From positions 38,850,819-38,914,818 of the forward strand of contig NC_089275.1 of the NCBI RefSeq assembly GCF_963678975.1: 64,000 nt of DNA. Direction: 5' to 3'. Source of the DNA: Dysidea avara (taxonomy: Eukaryota > Porifera > Demospongiae > Dictyoceratida > Dysideidae). Positions within the stretch are counted from its first letter, which is position 1. The number at the start of each line of letters is the position of its first letter. The notes below the pieces were generated by a model. It was not told the DNA's origin, searched no databases, and saw nothing but the letters and a program-made list of their open reading frames with translations. Of the stretch, positions 24,491 to 35,290 are shown in pieces. A program made the position numbers and the translations under genes.

Positions 24491-24537
24491 TTACAGAGTC
24501 TTAAAAGCATGTTATGTGGATGCCAGTTACTCTCCCA

Positions 24538-25347
24538 TTACGTTTCCTCAGAGCGTAAGTACTTCTTGGGAACCATGTGTCTTAAATAGCTAACTTCCGC
24601 TTTAGCTTGGGCTAACTCTTTTGTTAACTCTTCGTTAGCCTTGTATAGGTCTTGTTTACCAAATGTTGCATTCTTCTCTTTCTCTAATCGTTTCACTTTC
24701 TGTCGTTCAGCCTCAAGCCTCACCTGTAGTTGCTTAACATGTACAGTTCCATGAAACTCATTGGAATACATTTCTTGTAGAGACTCAAGCTTCAAAATCA
24801 GCTCAGCATTTTTTGCACCCATCTCTGCACACACTGAATCATGTTCAGACTGCATGTAATCAATCTTTTGTTGTAGTTCAACCTCTCTAACACTTGCACC
24901 ATCCTTTTGTTGCTGCATCAAGATTTCATTCTTTTTAACTTCAACACGAAGGGCAAGAATTTGTTCCTTAAGTGCTTTATTCTCCTTTTCCAGTTGCTGC
25001 TTTTCAGCATTAGCTCTCTGTAAGGTACTACCCAATTCATCCTGCTTGTGTAATGTGAAACTTGCATTGTTAATGGTACTGCTTTCAACTTTATGTTTAG
25101 TCTTGTGTTCATGAGTCTTATCATGTGACAAAGTTGTAACTTGTGCCCCACTATGATCTGGTTCATCAATAACTACACTAGCTTGTTTATCATTGTTTGT
25201 GGTGTCCTCGTTTGTGGATTTGGTCTCCAGTTTAACATCAATTGTGGGATCAGATGAGGTACTCAGTGCAACACTTGAATGAGATGCTGACAATGAACTG
25301 TACCACTGCTTGTCATGTTGACCACCTATTGCATAGTCCTGGGATAC
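24538..25347 (-). CDS. Gene B last exon: coiled coil
   Basis: Begins VSQDYAIGGQHDKQWYSSLS and has about 75 polar residues (S/T/D/H rich). It is followed by about 170 residues of coiled coil from LGSTLQRANAEKQQLEKEN to AKAEVSYLRHM, and ends VPKKYLRSEET. It is shorter than the coils of A, C and D and lacks the conserved C-terminal block shared by C and D. Confidence 0.75.
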   Translation of the reverse strand, partial: VSQDYAIGGQHDKQWYSSLSASHSSVALSTSSDPTIDVKLETKSTNEDTTNNDKQASVVIDEPDHSGAQVTTLSHDKTHEHKTKHKVESSTINNASFTLHKQDELGSTLQRANAEKQQLEKENKALKEQILALRVEVKKNEILMQQQKDGASVREVELQQKIDYMQSEHDSVCAEMGAKNAELILKLESLQEMYSNEFHGTVHVKQLQVRLEAERQKVKRLEKEKNATFGKQDLYKANEELTKELAQAKAEVSYLRHMVPKKYLRSEET

Positions 25348-28300
25348 CTGTACATGAGTACAAACAAAGTTTTAGTAAATAAATAACAGTTATACAGGAA
25401 ATAGTAGTGAAGCCTCACATACCAGTGGCATAGCTACTATTGAGGCAACTGAGGTATATACCTTAGAACTGCAAAAAGATACTCGAATAAAACAGTTCAA
25501 GTCAGCAATTCTAATCACTAGCCATACTCTAATAGTGAAGTCAGGCGTGTTACTGCCTCTAAAAATTTCTGGCTATGCCCTTGCATAAATTATTGGATAC
25601 CACCTTATTGTAGTGACCATGTCGAGTGGGATTAGAGTGGAGTTCATGACCTAATTAAAACACTACCTCAATTTAATTACCACATTAAGTAGCTCTCACA
25701 CATACCAAAAGTGTACATCATGACCTCATTAATAAGATCACACCTCTTTATAGTGACCATGTCAAGTAGGTCCTAAGCATGTAAGGTGTACTACACGACC
25801 TCATTAATAAGACCACATCTCTTTACAGTGACCATGTAAAGTAGGTCCTAAGCATAGCTAAGGTGTACTTTATGACCTCATTAATAAGACCACCTCATTA
25901 TAGTGACCATATCAGGTAGATCCCAAACATATCTAAAATGTACAACATGATCATAACCATTATAATAAGCCATTTTGGTCCCATAGATGGTCCTATCAAT
26001 AACATTTTTCACTTTATATTTAGGATGTACAAGTTCTTACCATACTAATCTCATCATCACTACGTTCAGGTTCACTGTTATCAGAATGAGATTGGCCTTC
26101 TGGTGCTAAATATTTCTATTCAAAATAAATATTATTTGTATTGTGTGTACAGTGTACTTGTGTATTAGTAGCCATAATTTACATGGGAACTATTCTCAAA
26201 AAGTTTTCAATAGCAGTGTGTAAGTGAATCGTTATATTAGCAGAAAATTTTGTAATTGTAGCACTCTATATGTGCACACTATTGGCATTTCTTGAAAACC
26301 ACTTTCCCTTGTGGACAAACCACAAGAATGCGTATACATATTGTATTATATTCCACACCTTCCATATAATATATTGTGCAAGTAAACATGTGATTAGATT
26401 TGAAAAAGGACACCTATTCACACACAAAATTTGTCTGAACTTTGATGCTTCACAACTTGGTATCATTGCATATAATTGTCTAAAATTCTCCATGAGTACA
26501 GCTACATTACCTGGCTGCATTTTGATACTAAGAGCAAGTTAATCAGTATAATGAAGACATTATTTTGTTTGCTGGTATGTAAAATGTATGGAAAAGGTAC
26601 CCTTTTACAAATCCAGTTACATATGTAGTGTATAGAGTATCACACTGTATAACTAGAAAGTTTGGCAAATATGGCGAGTGAGCAGTGTTTTGCCAACTAA
26701 AATCTAAAATCCACCAAATCATGGTCCAACACAAATCAGTATTAGCTACTACCAAATAGGCCAAAACTTTTTTTTTCTTGTCAAAATTCTACCATGAAAA
26801 ATTCGATAAAGTTTCCTCCTCCCAAACTTTTCAACTATACAGTAAAGAGTTGTATTATATTATTACTATGAAAGTAACTACACTATAGCTCGTTATCATT
26901 GTCCATAATATTCCTATATTTGTGGAATTGGTCTCAAGCAGCAGCGGAGGAAGTAGTTGATATGAGGGGGGGGGGGGCTGGGCTAACCCAGACTTATTTC
27001 TATAGTTTGGTAAGGTGAGACCAAAAAAAAAAAAAAAAGGTCACAACCAACTGACAAGAGCTTTCCACCTCACCAGCTACCATTTCTAGCTGATAAACTA
27101 CATAAAAATCCTTACATAGCTCGCTACACACTGAATACTTCATTAGAGTGACTGCTCTATTAGAGTATCTTGATCTTTATCACGGTTTTCAGCCCCACTC
27201 CAAGAAAGATAATTTCAGTGTGATATCATTCTGAGGGGAGGCTAAGCCCCCTAGCCCCCCCCCCCCCCCCTTCCACCGCCTATGGTCTCAAGGTATTATA
27301 TACAATTACGCATGTGACCATCTAGTATTCGAAATACAGATAACATACATACCTGCTTTGGTTTAAGTGTTTTCTTTACTTTGTGAGTAGCCCTTGTTAT
27401 TAATCCTTTCTTTACTTTCTTTGCTTGTCTCTAGTTACAGAAGAATAAGCCCAAACAAACACAGTAAACAAAACAAAAAGTACATGACAGAAAGCACATA
27501 GTGCAGGGCTGGACAACACACAACATTAGATAACAAATACACATGTCAAGTGGTTGTGCAAGAATATACCGTATGGGGGGGGAGGGGGTTTCAAGGGAGA
27601 TTTCTTTGTGGATTGCCATGGTCCAAAACTTCAAGGAGGGAAATTTTTGCTTCTGTAAGGATTTTATATGCCTTTACTTTAATTGAACTACAAATTTCAA
27701 GTTCAAAAATTTTCAGGGATAACTGCTGTCAATCACGAAAGTTTTCCCCCTTAAAAAATCCCACCATACGTATACAACTGGTGCTTAAATGAGCAAAGAT
27801 AGATAAACTGGTTTCTCGTAAACCTCATTCCACCAAAAGGTATATGCTGCTCACAAAGAACACTGAAGTATCTATTAATACACTGTACAATGTAAGGAGA
27901 GTGGATGACATTGTGTATGTGTATAGCAATAAAAAATAATCTTAGTGCAAAGCACCTACATAGAATAAATGTCATTTAGTATTAACAATAATAAGTACTG
28001 ATCATGATGACAGGAAGAAAGCTCTGGCCAGTTCAGTTCACTCGTCCAAGTGATGGTTAGTGTAGCCATCTGCAACACAGAATCCAAATATTTATCCACG
28101 AGCATAATTACAGATGATCAACAAAGGCGGACCATACTATGAGGTAACAAGACAAAAGACCTATACACTTCATTTAATTGTCCATAAAAACAAGCAAAGC
28201 AAAGCAAAGATGTATATAATACTGCACAAACCATTCAACAGATGAATAGAGAATCTCCATAACTGTCAAGTAGATGGTAGTTTCAAGACTACGTGCACAC

Positions 28301-31300
28301 GGTAAGTGCTGAATAGTTTGCACGTGGCTTTCCTTACTTAAAGAGGTTCCTTATAGCTACCAATTAAAGCATTGACTATAGACTCGCGCCATACAAATAT
28401 AGCACTCAAATATTGGTCTTGAGACAAAACTATTACAGTACTCAGCTTTGCCTGGCGATATTTTGTCTATTGCCTAATCTTTTCCATGCATTTAATTTCT
28501 GCAGTAATGCCTTCAGGCTAAGCAAAGTTGACTCACAGTTTATTGTCAAAGGTTTTTCAAAAAAGCATGTGGGCGGGCAAGCAGGCCAGCAGCCTTTTTT
28601 TGTTTTATCTGTTTTGCTTTTGATTTTTTGTTTGTTTGTTTGTTTATTGTTTTTTCATTATAAAGATTGAAGTGTGCTATACTTTCAGAAGTCATTGTTG
28701 TGTAGCATTTTAGCCAGATTTACCCACTACAAGCTTTAATCTATGTGCAAAAATGATATAAACATGTCAGGCATGGGGCGAAGTACATGTGAAAGTACTT
28801 AAATAAAGTACAAGTACTTTGACATTTGTTGAAGTACAAGTACAAGTACATGACATTGTTTTAAGAGAAGTACTTAATTAAAGTACAAGTACTTTTGAAA
28901 GTATTTAAGTACAAGTACAAGTACAAGTACAGATTATGCTTACAGTGTTCACAATTGCATTTATGTACTTTTGGTTGCACCTAATAAAATTGTGAAAATC
29001 TGCCATCTGTAAGGCGAAATCTTTCAGGAGTAAATACCCTTCCTGCAATGTTAAAGGCACAGAGGAAGATGGTACTCCTAGGATGTTTTTTGCCAACCTT
29101 GAAAGCAGAGGATATTTCTTTTGGTTATCATATTTACTGGATTTTGGGCCATTGTTACTGCGTCAGTTTCAATGTATTCATCCACCTGCTTAGTGAGTGT
29201 ACTTCGTTGTTGTTGACTTTCTGTTGAGGACATGATCTTTCTTCTTAGCTGCTATAGCTGCCTGCTTCTTATAATGATCAACTAAATCTTTCAGGCCAAA
29301 AGCAGTACAACTGTTTCTAAGATCAACAAAGAAAGATGGAAAATCCTGTTTTTAAAGCAAATGCAGCAATTGTGACTTCAACCAAAAGCTGACCATGTCA
29401 ATCCAGGAATATATCATCTTTGAGACAAATTCAGCCAATATATATAGCTACAACTTATTTCACTTGTACCTATGTAAATGGACTTCATTGTACTTCATGT
29501 ACTTCAAAGTACTTATAAGTACTTCAAGTACCTTAAGTACATTACTTAGGACTTATGTTAGAGTTAAAGCACCGCTGTGCGTGTGTACAGAAAATACAGT
29601 ACGAGGGGGTGTGTCGAGAGGCTAATACAGCACAAGGCGAAGCCGAGTGCTGTATTTGCCTCAAGTCACCTCCCGAGTACTGTATTTTTCGTACACACAA
29701 GCAAGGCGGTACTTTAAGTGTTATATTGTACTTCCTGGTCGTGTCTGGCTTGGAGCGATTTTCTCTAGTACTCAAACCGCTGCGATTTTCGGTGATAAGG
29801 ATATCAGTAAGTGTTCATATAATCTATTTCTAGTCGTAGAACGAACTAATAGGATTAGTTTGGCTAGTTTTAGCGATTTACAATGTCACGCACGTGATCA
29901 ATCGTGCTGTCTTAGTGGAGCCGTGTTTAAAAGCTTCGTGATCAGATGATCAGTAAGTGTTTATACAATCTATTCCTAACCGTAGAACGAACTTGTAGGA
30001 TTAGTTTGGCTGGTTTTAACGATTTACAGTGTATTGTTTACATAACATTCCTTAAATAAATTCTCCACATAACTGTACTGCATTTGCCCAAGTGTGCTAT
30101 ATTTGCCCAATTAAGCACATAACTGTACTGTATTTGCCCAATTAGCTGCATAACTGTACTGTATGACTCATACAGTATAGTTATGCAGCTGATTAGTACT
30201 GTATGGACAATACGCAGCATCGCTTTGATCCTCCCACGCAATGTACAATATGTATAAGTACAAGTACATTAAATTTGTACAAAAAGTATTTAAGTATAAG
30301 TACAAGTACTCATGAAGGTGTACTTAAGTGTCCTTAAGTACAAGTACCAAAGTACTTCGCCCCATGCCTGCATGCTACCACCAGTTACAATTTATTACAT
30401 AAACAGTATTTCATAGAGTCTCTAGCCATAAAGTCATTGGCACTAATCCGACTTGAGAGATGTACAGGTGAAATAAATCAAGGCTATATCACATATGCAT
30501 TAATTGATAAGTATGTTGTAGATAGAATGGAGTCAAAATGCAAGCAGACTGACTTAGCAGTGCCCAGCTGTTTAATTAGAGTATTTGACTGCCGCATTAG
30601 AGTACTTTCATCTTAAATAAGTAAAAGAGCTGAGAATCCAAACCTCAGCCCAACATTACCATACACCTATTCTACATGTATGCATTAGCTATATGTGATT
30701 GGATTTAGCAAATCAACCATATGGGTGCAAGAGCCAAAATTGAGATAACACCAGCATGAAGTTGCTGCACTATCAATTTCCACATCAAACTCACCTTCAA
30801 CTGCTCTGCTTTTGGTGGACTGTTTTCTGGCGGCCTGTATAACCATGCCAGACATCTGTACAGGTCTGTGGACAACAGGGAAGTGTTCTGGAGGGTTCAT
30901 TCAACATTCAATCTGGACAGACGAGCAGGGAGCTGAATGTGTAATGTATGTCTGTTTTGTGAGATTTCAGTCTATTTCCTGCCTCTGACAGGTGGTCTGG
31001 TGCCTTCAGTAACCATCCTCGGCCATATTGTAGTCTATCTCTTGCCAACCCTCCATCCCTTTTTGAGGACTCGTGATACATCTACACTCAATCAGGTGAA
31101 AAAACCTATCTAAAATGGTGGGAAACTCTACAAAGATTACCTTGGCCACCAGGTACTCTTAAAGGTTGTGAATTGCTCCATCTTTGGTGAAAAATCCATA
31201 TGTGTAGCTGCCAAGGCTGGTAAATAACAATGCTTTAAATTATTAAAATACATTTTTCTCTGAATCAACAACACACCCACAAGGGTGATTTTCCAAAATC

Positions 31301-32542
31301 CAGTCACATATATGCTAGCCCTATTACTGTAAATGTGTACTTCACATAACTCAAGGTATCACAAAATAATGGAATAATCTTGAAGGCAGTGATGATAAAC
31401 TGCATGCATTGCCAGATCTTAGCTACATCTATTACCTACTGTAGAATAAAAATTCTGCTAATCTTTTGCAGCAAAAATGCATTTGCTCAGTCATGCATCA
31501 AGGGGTATACTAGTCTCGTGTGGCCAGACCCTACTCTTCACGCGGCACTTATATAATTACAAGTGCCTAGCTGCGAGAGGGTCTGGCAAAGTTGTTCTGA
31601 CACCCTGAGCTTTTTCAGGGTGATAATGAAACATCTGGTTAACTTTCATCACGCCAAATCATGTCAGGTTGTTAGCGACTTCCTTTATTATTATTATTGG
31701 TACTGAGCAGTCAGCACAGCTGGTATGCTCAGGAAAAAGAATCAAACACGTATACATTGCTACAATAAGTAGAGATAGTACATGAAAATAAATAAGTTAA
31801 AGTCATTTATATTGATGAGGGAGTGTGGTAATAAATTCCAATCTTGAATCGTTCTTGAGAAGTTGTTTTGGTAAGAGGTAGTTGATAGTGTAGGGAGAAT
31901 CAATGATTTGAATGATATATACTGGCGTGCATGTCTTGTCATGGGGAGATAATGTGATGGTACTGATAGTGGGAGTTGGTTATGAAGTATTTTGAAGGGT
32001 GATTGTAATCTAGATATTCTCCGTCATGTTTGCATTTCTCTGTTAAGAGTAAGCCACCAGTCTGCAATATGAGGTGGCGTGATGAAAGTTAACCACGTGT
32101 TTCATTATCACCCTGAAAAATCTCAGGGTGTCAGAACAACTTGAACTATACCAGACCCTCTCACAGCTATATAGACGTTTATAATTATCAATCAACAAGC
32201 GCCACGCGAAGAGTAGGGTCTGGCCACGCAGACTAGGGGTATACATGGCCTACGACTTACCACACTGTGCTGCAACAATGTCAACAGTTCCTGGTGGTCT
32301 TTGTGCTTCGTCTCTTTAACTGACTCCTCCAAAGCTTTGCAAAACTCTGCAGGTTTCTTCAGGATCACGTTGCACAGCTTTGGAGTAAGGTCACCATTGG
32401 CAGCTCTACCATCCTCAATAACACTACTGTATTCCTCTGCATATTCTCGTTGTGAAATTACATTGTACTTCACCAGGTACGGACCAATATTGAGCACGTC
32501 TAGTCTACGAATAATCTCTTGGCTGCTTTCTTTCAGCGACAT
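24538..32542 (-). CDS. Gene B: CARD-coiled-coil adaptor, 4 exons
   Basis: Exons on the minus strand are 32542-32261 (CARD), 27430-27353, 26115-26041 and 25347-24538. All donors are GTAAG or GTATGT, and the phase is 0 throughout (282, 78, 75 and 810 bases). Predicted product is about 414 residues. Exon 2 is a basic linker, RQAKKVKKGLITRATHKVKK, sharing RA-HKVKK with gene C exon 2; it could be a nuclear-localisation or membrane-binding patch. Exon 3 is polar and acidic (QSHSDNSEPERSDDEISM). The last exon is a coiled coil. There is no enzyme domain. The architecture suggests a compact CARD9-like scaffold (inference). Introns hold a MULE-like element, several hAT-type elements and a 76-bp tandem repeat. 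Confidence 0.72.
25615..25960 (+). repeat. Tandem repeat, unit about 76 bp, about four copies
   Basis: Each copy has CATGACCTCATTAATAAGA, CCACCTCTTTATAGTGACC and ATGTCAAGTAGGTCCTAAGC, then AAGGTGTAC. The first copy is the most diverged. It lies in gene B intron 3 (25348-26040). Confidence 0.8.
26638..26852. mobile_element. Palindromic MITE, GAAAGTTTGGCA family, copy 1
   Basis: Starts TATAACTAGAAAGTTTGGCA and ends AAAGTTTCCTCCTCCCAAAC, TTTTCAACTATACAGTA; the two ends are inverted relatives. Shared internal words with 40650-40858 are GAGTGAGCAGTGTTTTG, ACACAAATCAGTATTAGCTA and TTCCTCC. It is non-coding and lies in gene B intron 2. Confidence 0.6.
26939..27284. mobile_element. hAT-type MITE with 8-bp target duplication and poly-G/poly-C arms
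   Basis: Ends CAGCAGCGGAGGAAG and the complement of CATAGGCGGTGGAAGG. It is flanked by GTCTCAAG at 26931-26938 and 27285-27292; the identity extends two bases further out. The arms carry G12 (26966-26977) and C16 (27255-27270). Inside is GACC, A-tract, GGTC (27013-27042), a word shared with 34925-34956. It lies in gene B intron 2. Confidence 0.75.
27566..27776. mobile_element. Palindromic MITE, GAAAGTTTGGCA family, diverged copy
   Basis: Begins TACCGTATGGGGGGGGAGGG and ends CCCCCTTAAAAAATCCCACC ATACG, so the ends are inverted repeats. It is non-coding and lies in gene B intron 1. Confidence 0.5.
27777..28767. other. Gene B intron 1 sequence
   Basis: No exon in the correct phase was found. 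Near 28556-28670 there is a T-rich tract with (GTTT)n. Otherwise nothing recognised. Confidence 0.4.
29557..29735. repeat. Inverted-repeat insert inside the hAT remnant
   Basis: AGAGTTAAAGCACCGCTGTG, CGTGTGTACAGAAAATACAG faces GTACTGTATTTTTCGTACAC, AAGCAAGGCGGTACTTTAAG. The centre is a second palindrome, CAGCACAAGGCGAAGCCGAG TGCTG. Confidence 0.6.
29805..30031 (+). repeat. 80-bp direct duplication
   Basis: CAGTAAGTGTTCATATAATC, TATTTCTAGTCGTAGAACGA, GGATTAGTTTGGCTAGTTTT and AGCGATTTACA at 29805-29885 recurs at 29951-30031 with about 10 substitutions. The 65-base spacer contains CACGTGATCAATCGTGCTG. Confidence 0.75.
30371..31501. other. Gene B intron 1 sequence, nothing recognised
   Basis: No exon in phase and no strong repeat was seen. 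A weak resemblance exists between 31030-31150 and 16080-16160 (GTGATAC, GGGAAACTCTACAA). Confidence 0.4.
31511..32235. mobile_element. Mutator-like long-TIR element, 9-bp target duplication
   Basis: Arms of about 150-160 bp. The left begins TAGTCTCGTGTGGCCAGACC CTACTCTTC and the right, reversed, begins TAGTCTGCGTGGCCAGACCC TACTCTTC. Both continue through GAGAGGGTCTGG, GTTGTTCTGACACCCTGAG, TCAGGGTGATAATGAAAC and TTAACTTTCATCACGCC. The element is flanked by GGGGTATAC at 31502-31510 and 32236-32244. Long TIRs with a 9-bp duplication are the signature of MULEs (known family trait). It has no transposase; the centre holds a LINE fragment. The right end is 25 bases from the gene B CARD exon. Confidence 0.8.
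31690..32065 (-). pseudogene. LINE fragment c: 3' end inside the MULE-like element
   Basis: The minus strand reads PLSTTSYQNNFSRTIQDWN then LLPHSLININDFN, the pattern (SFFPRTI-WN-LP) at the C-terminus of non-LTR element proteins. It is followed by a tail ending in (AAT)n at 31685. It is dead and truncated. Confidence 0.55.
32261..32542 (-). CDS. Gene B exon 1: CARD-like domain
   Basis: The exon encodes 94 residues, MSLKESSQEIIRRLDVLN to LLTLLQHSV, ending at GTAAGTCG. The segment IGPYLVKYNVISQREY corresponds to CARD helices 2-3; from memory, CARD9/CARD11 have a similar PYL...KV pattern there. The C-terminal helix contains FCKALEESVKETKH. It is clearly homologous to the gene A and gene C first exons and closest to C (LDV--IGPYLVK shared). 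The 3' end of this exon lies 25 bases from the MULE-like element's end. Confidence 0.75.
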
Positions 32543-34712
32543 CGCAAGTCAATATCTTCGATACACACACGTACAACATGTAATCACATATATACCACGT
32601 AGTTTCTGCTTACCTTTCTAGTCAAACGCGTGTAAGGGGATTCAAACAAATTATAGAGGAGGAGCTAGACGAAAAAAATAGAAGCGTGTTAATTTCTTGG
32701 AAGAATGTCACGTGAGCTATGACCAAAGCCAAGGACACACCCTTATTATGATGCTGAGGTGTTTATCACTGCCCCAAAAGAAAACGTGTAAGAAACGAGA
32801 ACAATACTACATCAGTCGTTGTCTCGACGGCCATTCGGGAGGGGGGCGGAGCAGGCCAAAGAGTGGTTGGCAATAGAAGTCACATAGTGGGATTCCAAGC
32901 ATACAATACGATTATCTGTGTTGTATACTCTGCATGAGGTTTACACAGTAATAATAATAAATAATAATACGCATGAATGGCACGGGGATACCCCACGCTG
33001 AGACATAAGCAACACAATTCTATTAGAGTGCATGGTCATCAGTTGGCTGGAAATCTCAAGCAGTCTCGTTGTGACAGCGATATTGACCATTAAAGTGCCA
33101 CTAGATTGTTTTACTATTCGTTTTACAGAGGAGCTTTTCAGATGTAACCATTTAGTGATTCAGGCATATTAAAAAGATGTCAGTGTAGTTCAACAAAAAG
33201 CATGCATAGACTGTGGTAAAGCACTCTGTTACGGTCAACTAGTACTTCCTTACTAAGCAAGGCCGTAGTAGCACATGGTCAAGCCAGTCAGGCCAAAGCC
33301 TGACCACTTTTGCAGATATATACTAGCTATCAATCTATTAATTTGTGAAGAAAACTGACAATGTGCTATCCATGAAGTATTAATAGCTGTTCCACAGTGT
33401 GAAGTTTGCTACAAGAATGATGAGCGGTTGACTCTGATTTAATAGTGACCGTTTCTATACATCAAGTCTTACCTTTCGGTACTTGTTTTGAGGTTTGTGG
33501 TTCTGACCAAAACCAACTGTAGTTCTCTTCTATAATATCAATATAAAATTTATGTCATTGACTTTCAGGGACCTTAACTGAACAAATCTATAAAACTAGC
33601 TTTGTTCCATTATACTAAGGAAATTTGTGTGAGTTTACTTGATGTAACTATATGATCCTTGTTCAGTGATCCCTCATTGCTTAGTGAGATTTTTTCAACA
33701 CTCCCTGCTCCATAGTTTAAATATCAATAAGTCTACAGTAGCTATCAGTTTATGTAAATTACTACTGTGTGTAGAATGTGTGTGTCACTACTACACCAAA
33801 TTACTACTGGTGTCCATTCTAACTTATACCTATGTATAAATCCTTGCTGTACTCTAGTACTACAACACACACACAAGATACTAACTATAGGTACAATCTG
33901 ATCACTGAGCATACGTATATAATATACATCAAGCAGGCAGTGGTTGTACATGGTGCAACCACCGGTTCTGCCACAGCTGGAAACAGGTGGATTACCATAC
34001 ATTATGTCAAACTTTTAGGTTTGCAACTGCAAGAAAAAGGTAAACCCAAGTAGAATTTTCTTATGATCAGCTATGTGCTCAGAAAATTTAATTCCAAAGT
34101 CAGCTGAGAAGCACACATGTTGTAAATAACATAATATCTGCAAAGTATACTACTAGTGCACTCCCTGTGAGAATAATAATTATTCATGGCTTTATTACAT
34201 AGCTACATAATTGTAGAGAAATTTTGAAAGCAAAATAATAATCAAATTATATTAGTGTTTTGGTTAAGTCTTATTTCTATAGCACCACTTACTCCATCAC
34301 TGGTCATAACCACAACTTTAGTTTGTAACAACAGCATTTTTGAGCATTGTAAACTAGTGGCATGACCATAGCCCACTGCTAGAAATAAGGTCACAAAGTT
34401 CACACAGTGATCATCCATTTCTGGTACCTATAGATTTTGCAAGTTATACGGTAGCTAATGACTTCCTCAATAAAAATGTGGCATATGGTGAGCTAATATC
34501 TAACTGTTGTTTCTACAGTAGTACTGTAGCCCAAAATGACTCACCTAGCTATCTTTGGCTTGTGTGTGAAATATTATTTTTACAGGCATCTGATAGCTAA
34601 TACAACATACACATGCATACTTTGAAGTAAAATATTTAAAGTTCAAAAGATACAATAAATATATACATCGTGTATTGGACAGTTGTATAGTATATACAAT
34701 GTGATGTCTATA
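32543..34712. other. Intergenic between genes B and C; gene B promoter side
   Basis: The gene B 5' UTR and promoter should lie just right of 32542. Two CACGTGAGC/CACGTGA E-box-like words appear near 32708. No exon, RNA gene or clear repeat was found. Confidence 0.4.
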
Positions 34713-35284
34713 CCAACGTTGAAACCGGGTCACTACTGCTGACCCGGATGACCCACTGACCCGGATAGCAATCCGGGTCAGACCCGGATGTGACCCGGAT
34801 TGACCCGGATTAATAAAAGCCGAGACGTGTTTCGGCTAGTCTCGGGCGAGCGAACGAGTCTACATTTTGAGCGTTCGATTCGTGTTGAGTAAATATTGCA
34901 ACTTCAGCCTAGCTGTAGGTTGAAGACCAAAAAAAAAAAAAAAAGGTCTTCACCTACTGACAATAGCTACCCCTCACCATAGATACCCTCAGTTTCGTGC
35001 TACATACTGCACTTACTAACAAATAGGCGTGGCTGAGCATATGTTGGTAATGCGATAAGTGGGTGTGGCTCACGAAAGAACTACGCGATAGCGTTTATAA
35101 GTTCCACGTCGTCAAACGAACAATTTCGTTTCTCACGTGATCCAATCCGGGTCAGACCCGGATAAATTGTAAACCGGGTCAGACCCGGATGACCCGGAGA
35201 AAATGTGACCCGGATGACCCGGATGACCCGGATGACCCGGATGAACCGGATGACCCGGATGAACCGACCCGGTTTCAACGCTGG
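34713..35284. mobile_element. TIR element built of GACCCGGAT repeats, TSD TCTATA
   Basis: The ends CCAACGTTGAAACCGGGTC and GACCCGGTTTCAACGCTGG are inverted repeats, flanked by TCTATA at 34707-34712 and 35285-35290. Both subterminal zones are arrays of GACCCGGAT in direct and inverted form (34740-34812, 35143-35270), with the right zone nearly perfect for seven units. The centre holds GAAGACC, A16, GGTCTTC, a perfect inverted repeat around an A-tract. It is non-coding, 572 bp, and much more GC-rich than its surroundings. Confidence 0.8.
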
Positions 35285-35290
35285 TCTATA

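Larger units (their letters stand above)
28768..30370 (-). mobile_element. hAT transposon remnant with GTACAAGTAC subterminal repeats
   Basis: Terminal inverted repeats CAGGCATGGGGCGAAGTAC (28768) and GTACTTCGCCCCATGCCTG (to 30370). About 100-150 bases inside each end are clusters of AAGTACAAGTAC and CAAGTACTT, typical of subterminal transposase-binding repeats. The minus strand at 28905-29300 encodes a decayed hAT C-terminal (dimerisation) region: VDEYIETDAVTMAQ, then LAKNILGVPSSSVP, LLLKDFALQMADFHNFIR, with frameshifts. Flanks CATGT/CATGC give only a partial target duplication. Two other repeats (29557-29735, 29805-30031) are nested inside. It lies in gene B intron 1. Confidence 0.75.
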
